From Trissonchulus latispiculum (taxonomy: Eukaryota; Nematoda; Enoplea; Enoplida; Ironidae): a stretch of DNA of 64,000 nucleotides. Positions 60,240 through 64,000 of the stretch are shown piece by piece; the first letter of the stretch is position 1; every line of letters starts with the position of its first letter. The stretch is from positions 1 through 64,000 of the forward strand of contig JASAND010010815.1 of the NCBI GenBank assembly GCA_030248195.1, given 5' to 3'. The translations under genes were made by a program, and so were the position numbers. A model generated the notes under the pieces. It was not told the origin of the DNA. It did not search any database and worked only from the letters and a program-made list of their open reading frames with translations.

Positions 60240-61450
60240 TTCCGTCCTGCCTCGTTTCAAGAGTCCGTATTCGGACATTGAGCCTACATCCGATCCTTCA
60301 GCATTGGCTTCCCCAATTGTTACGCAGGGCGATCATCATCGGCCGTCGTCTCAGATGCGGCCAACGTTGCGCCTCCACCTGAAGCTGAGGCGCCTTTGGG
60401 TCCTATTGCGGCCATCTTCCAACCATTTGGTAAGCGCAAACCGTGCCCGAACCGTGGCACTCGGTATGATGTCTGCCTGTGCTTCCGCTGCCGCTTCTGT
60501 GGCCTCCGGCTGTCTGATCATGATCGTCTCGCCCCGCCGTATTGCCCGGGGTTCCGTAAGCGAACAACCCAGCGTAAGTGCCCCACTTGTCCTTCTGGTG
60601 GTAAGGGCTTGTGTCGGTGTAACAGATGGCTCTGTTGTTTTGCCTGCGTTGAGCGGTGTACGTGTACCAGGGCCATCCAATCATATGCGCAGGATCAGTA
60701 TGATCGCGAACTTTATGCTCATTTTGACAAAACTCTAAAGTATGCTCCTCGGTTTCAACAACCGATTTCCCAGAATGTCAGCTATCTCACTGACTACAAA
60801 GAAAGCAGTCTTGCCTTCTTGCATTTTGACTCTGAACGACGCTATGTGATCTTTAGCCGTGAGGTTCATCGTCTCCTCCGAGATGCTGGCCTAGCTTCGC
60901 CTCTGGAGCCGCCTCCAGAGGGGACCAACGTTATTCCCCATGGCCACTATATAGGTGTCCACACTGTGGTGACTTCAATGCAGCGTTTGTTCCCCCTTCT
61001 GCAAACGTCGGAAGACAATCTTTTCTATTTGCAGCTGGTTTACGTCTTTTGGATTCTCTTTCTGAGCACGACTGGATCTAAAGCCACCAGTCGACATCAA
61101 GTTGCTGATCTACTGATGGGTAACGCTACTGCCCTTCCTGGAATTCGTCACCAGGAATTTAATAGTGCGTATCACCGTGCGCGATCTTAGGCTCAAATGT
61201 TTTTTCGGCTCTTTCCGGGCTGTATTCTCCTGGGTCCTTTGGCGGTTCTCTGACCGAAGCGGTGAAGGCACTCCTCAGCCCCAGCAAGGTGAAGCTGTTT
61301 CTCGCTCACCCATTACGATCCGTTGCTACAGCAAAACTTTATGGACATTTTTCCGTTATTTCCCAGGATCGGTTTCAACAGGTGCACCTTCTGTATTCCT
61401 CTGTCCCAATCCCTGAGGGCAGGGATTTTTCCCCCGGTGGGCAAATGTGA
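60240..61450 (+). pseudogene. Unrecognised Cys-rich 3' ORF of the LTR element
   Basis: A long frame (open from about 60250; first ATG-like codon at 60396; stop at 61188-61190) has 15 Cys in roughly 80 residues (CLCFRCRFCGLRLSDHD, KCPTCPSGGKGLCRCNRW, CCFACVERCTC). A less biased ~150-residue region follows, containing the hydrophobic stretch FYLQLVYVFWILFLS. After one frame change near 61180 the frame continues (GSFGGSLTEAVKALLSP, then SVATAKLYGHFSV). It ends at a TGA whose first bases are inside the LTR start (61446). The Cys cluster suggests zinc binding. I recognise no family. No RT, RNase H or protease motif is visible. The frame sits where some LTR elements carry an extra gene, but there is no clear signal peptide and I assign no function. 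Confidence 0.5.
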
Positions 61451-62032
61451 TGTGGCGTCCTGGATTGGCACGCAGTTTGATGGGTTTGACGTTATCTGGG
61501 AATCCTTGTTGTGGAACAAACATTTTTTGCACAATTAAGCACAGTTTTTATATCCACTTTTTTTGTTTTTGAAAGTTACGCTCTAGTTACTCTAACTTTT
61601 GGAAAGTATTTTATTTCTTTTAACGCCCTTAAGGCATCATCAATCACAAAACACGTCTGAAAAGTGGATATAAAATGGGTGCGAAATACTGAGTGGAGGC
61701 TCAGTCGGGTGTTTGGAACGCTCCTATTAACTCCTTCTAACAGACTGCTCAATACTCAATACTACGCTGCAATACGAACTGCCGGCTCGGTGTTTGATAA
61801 CAATTGCTCCTTCCTGCCAACAACATATTAGTTGTCTGTGAACCCTCAGGGGAACAATTAATTTAAACAGCACAGCTTTTCCTCCGGGACACCTTATATT
61901 GTACGCTTTTCCTCCGGGAAACTTAAAGTATACTGTCTGCACTGTATGCCGATACGCTTGACTAATAAACTGAGAAACTAAGACTGCTGATTTAAATCCG
62001 ACTCCCGCTCTTGCCGGCCTACCCGCTACGCT
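61446..62032 (+). mobile_element. Long LTR of the Ty3/gypsy element (plus copy)
   Basis: About 587 bp. It starts TGTGATGTGGCGTCC and ends at GCTACGCT, where the inverted copy continues to ACA, so the terminal two or three bases are lost. It contains a TATA-like TTTTTATATCC. Its end abuts gag sequence of the second, inverted fragment. A purine-rich GGTGGGCAAA precedes the start and may be a weak polypurine tract. Confidence 0.85.
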
Positions 62033-62421
62033 GAACTTTCCGTAAGCCACTTTCAACTGTTTGTAGCCTTTGATCAAGGCCAGAATTAGTATCGGCTAGG
62101 CGATTCCAAACTAGAAAGACTTTGGCGGAGAGATTGAATGTTCGTTCTATCCTGTTGGATTTGATAGGCTTGAGTGCGCAGATGACTTTGTATTTCTTCG
62201 GCACTTAGCAGGCGAGTTTCCGGAGGGCTATCTTTGTCCTTTCTGGATTTTGTCGCTGAGGCAGATGCCAATGGCTGGGCAGTTGTAGGGGCTGAGTGCC
62301 CTGGATTCTTCGGATCCGATGAACTAGGATCTGGTGGACGACTGGCTGATGCCACTGTTGAAACAGTGGGCTGGACTGAGGCGACTGTAGTTTTCCTTTT
62401 CGGAGGTGGGGTCCGTTGCAT
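62033..62421 (-). pseudogene. gag N-terminal fragment of the inverted Ty3/gypsy copy
   Basis: A minus-strand frame opens with ATG (MQRTPPPKRKTTVASV) just inside the inverted LTR and runs through a Ser/Pro/Ala-rich region. A helical stretch follows (LSAEEIQSHLRTQAYQIQQD), then ends at a stop, with protein-like sequence in another frame to the junction at 62033. Its position right after LTR and primer site identifies it as the start of gag. The rest of the element is missing. Confidence 0.6.
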
Positions 62422-62444
62422 GCAGCACGTTTACCAACGGAACA

Positions 62445-62461
62445 TCCCACCGCTGCCACCA
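62445..62461 (-). other. Candidate primer-binding site
   Basis: Immediately inside the inverted LTR, the minus strand reads TGGTGGCAGCGGTGGGA. TGG directly after an LTR is the usual start of a tRNA primer-binding site. The tRNA species was not determined. Confidence 0.45.
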
Positions 62462-62463
62462 AA

Positions 62464-63035
62464 TGTAGCGTAGCAGGTAGGCCGGCAAGAGCGGGAGTCG
62501 GGTTTAAATCAGCAGTCTTAGTTTCTCAGTTTATTAGTCAAGCGTATCGGCATACAGTGCAGACAGTATACTTTAAGTTTTGCGGAGGAAAAGCTGTGCT
62601 GTTTAAATTAATTGTTCCCCTGAGGGAAAGCCGTTTCGTTCACAGACAACTAATATGTTTGTTGGCAGGAAGGAGCAATTGTTATGAAACACCGAGCCGG
62701 TAGTTCGTATTGTAGCGTAGTATTGAGTATTGTGCAGTCTGTTGGAAGGAGTTAATAGGAGCGTTCCAAACACCAGACTGAGCCTCCACTCAGTATTTTG
62801 CACCCTTTTTATATCCACTTGCCAGACGTGTTTTGTGATTGATGACGCCTTAAGGCGGTAAAAGAAATAGAATACTTTCCAAAAGTTAGAGTAACTAGAG
62901 CGTAAGTTTCTAAAACAAAGAAAGTGGATATAAAAACTGTGCTTAATGGTGCAAAAATGTTTGTTCCACACCAAGGATTCCCAGATAACGTCAAACCCAT
63001 TAAACCGCGTGCCAATCCAGGACGCCACGTCACAT
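62464..63035 (-). mobile_element. Inverted LTR (572 bp), 5' LTR of the second fragment
   Basis: On the minus strand it starts TGTGACGTGGCGTCC and ends GCTACGCTACA, so the ends are TG...CA. It is highly similar to the two plus-strand LTR copies. It is followed by a primer-binding-site-like sequence and gag. A small deletion relative to 61446-62032 removes a TTGTACGCTTTTCCTCCGGG-type duplicate. Confidence 0.85.
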
Positions 63036-63254
63036 TATGTAAGAGTTTCACATCTAGCAGATAATAACTGCAGGTACATGCTCTAACGATACGGCTGACC
63101 GCCGCCCCCCCTCAATGTGTACCTTCACTTCCAATATATGCGCCCGCTGTCTTTGACTTCTACAGCTCAAACCAGAAACAAATTTACACACGCTCATGTC
63201 AACTAAAAGTAGTAAGGAAAATAAGAGTTGAACTGCAGCCCACAATGTTGGCAT

Positions 63255-63445
63255 GCGTGGGCAGTTTCTGTTATGAATAATCTTAACAACTTTAGGTTAC
63301 TTATTCGAATTGTGGGCAACTGTGATTCGAGTAGAAAGCTATAACAACTTAATTTAACCTAACTGTGGGCAAGTGTAAGTAATTACTAATATGAACAACC
63401 TTAATAACTTTACACTGTGGGCAACTGCGAGTAGGTTAACGTTGG
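63255..63445. repeat. Degenerate TGTGGGCAACTGYGA tandem repeat
   Basis: Three or four copies of GTGGGCAACTG or GTGGGCAAGTG recur at 60-80-bp spacing, with a shared AACAACTTTA-type segment between them. Non-coding. Confidence 0.55.
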
Positions 63446-63604
63446 TGAAATTTATATATTACAAGTAAAAACTGAGATCTGACACATGTGGAGCCATTGC
63501 GAAATGTGGATCAATACGACAAACCTTATTAACTATTTTGATGTTTCTTAGTTTAGACTTACTATAGAAGCTTGCATTTTAACCTCACTGTATATTAGTT
63601 CCCA

Positions 63605-64000
63605 GATCCCACAGCTGCTCAACACCACAAGTCGCTTTAGTTGGTTCCACAATGTGTGCCTCCTCGCAGGAGATTCCATGCTGGCCCATGTAAAAGAGGT
63701 GGAAGGAGGTGATGTTATAGCGCGTGGTGGGGCGACAATGTGGGGTTTGTCAAATGCGTTGCGGCGGTATCACCTCGGAACCTACCATACCATTATTCTA
63801 TACTTCGGTATTAACGACTGCCAAGAAAATCCTGATTCTTGGCAGGGTGAATTTGATCAGCTCATGGAGGTATTGGGACGACGCAGTTCCCAGGCCCAGC
63901 TGTGGGTGGCGCTGCCTGTCCCTCAGCAGCTGGTGCCCCAGACTCAGGTGGATGCATTTTCACAGTGGTTGACGGGAGCCCTGGCGGTATTCGGGGAGCG
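63605..64000 (+). CDS. SGNH/GDSL hydrolase-like domain, truncated by window end
   Basis: The frame is open from about 63587 to the window end. LLAGDSMLAHV carries the GDS block I Ser. VIARGGATMWGL supplies a block II-like Gly. HTIILYFGINDCQENPDSW holds the G-x-N-D block III. SGNH hydrolases are esterases or acyltransferases; the catalytic His block would lie beyond this window. TTAGTTCCCAG directly before could be a splice acceptor. Such domains occur both in host enzymes and in animal retroelement or captured-gene ORFs. No stops or frameshifts appear in the visible 130 codons, and the sequence is clearly less AT-rich than its surroundings. Confidence 0.6.

Noticed and set aside
60403..60684. 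Minus-strand frames overlapping the Cys-rich ORF
   Set aside because: They are antisense shadows of a less AT-rich coding region; the plus frame has the Cys pattern and ends at the LTR.

Overview
The window is eukaryotic DNA, most likely from an invertebrate animal. It is AT-rich and gene-poor, with long dinucleotide microsatellites, interrupted reading frames, splice-like boundaries, and transposons of typical animal families: hAT, TTAA-target elements, PIF/Harbinger-like and MULE-like foldbacks, a LINE, and a Ty3/gypsy LTR element. No bacterial operon, rRNA, convincing functional tRNA or CRISPR array was seen. I cannot name the species.

Layout. 0-2.7 kb holds a 304-bp hAT-type MITE with a clean 8-bp target duplication, a ~0.5-kb tandem duplication, and copy A of a segment repeated at 26-33 kb. 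2.8-9.1 kb holds the only cluster of cellular-looking coding sequence: a Pro-rich/bZIP relic, a broken protein kinase, and a JmjN-JmjC-(Pro-rich)-C2H2 relic, all frameshifted. 9.2-11.1 kb is minisatellite. 11.6-22.6 kb is a run of inverted-repeat elements, including a 5.1-kb foldback whose arms carry a conserved exon-like frame. 23.2-24.05 kb is a LINE reverse-transcriptase relic on the minus strand. 25.3-33.3 kb is copy B of the early segment, broken by a MULE-like foldback (9-bp target duplication) and by a ~5.3-kb hAT element with transposase remnants. That hAT element is itself interrupted by a 2.0-kb foldback hAT element. A ~200-bp (GT)n tract follows at 32.3 kb.

33.4-48.3 kb is a transposon graveyard. 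Successive elements bounded by TTAA share or nearly share their target sites, and one contains a young 867-bp PIF/Harbinger-like MITE whose empty site survives in the opposite arm. 46.6-47.66 kb is an insertion with three copies of a ~140-bp unit among TA microsatellites. 49.4-50.8 kb is a second MULE-like foldback. 50.87-51.15 kb (minus) is the best candidate for an intact host exon: the last exon of a membrane protein, with acceptor site and polyadenylation signal. 57.36-63.04 kb is a rearranged Ty3/gypsy locus: truncated LTR, broken integrase, an unrecognised Cys-rich 3' ORF, a long LTR, then an inverted LTR-gag fragment. The window ends inside an SGNH-hydrolase-like frame.

The genes do not form a pathway. 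The interest lies in nested insertions that give dated empty sites, a TTAA element array, degenerate gene islands, and two unassigned coding modules. All calls come from reading sequence by eye; no alignment or database search was run.
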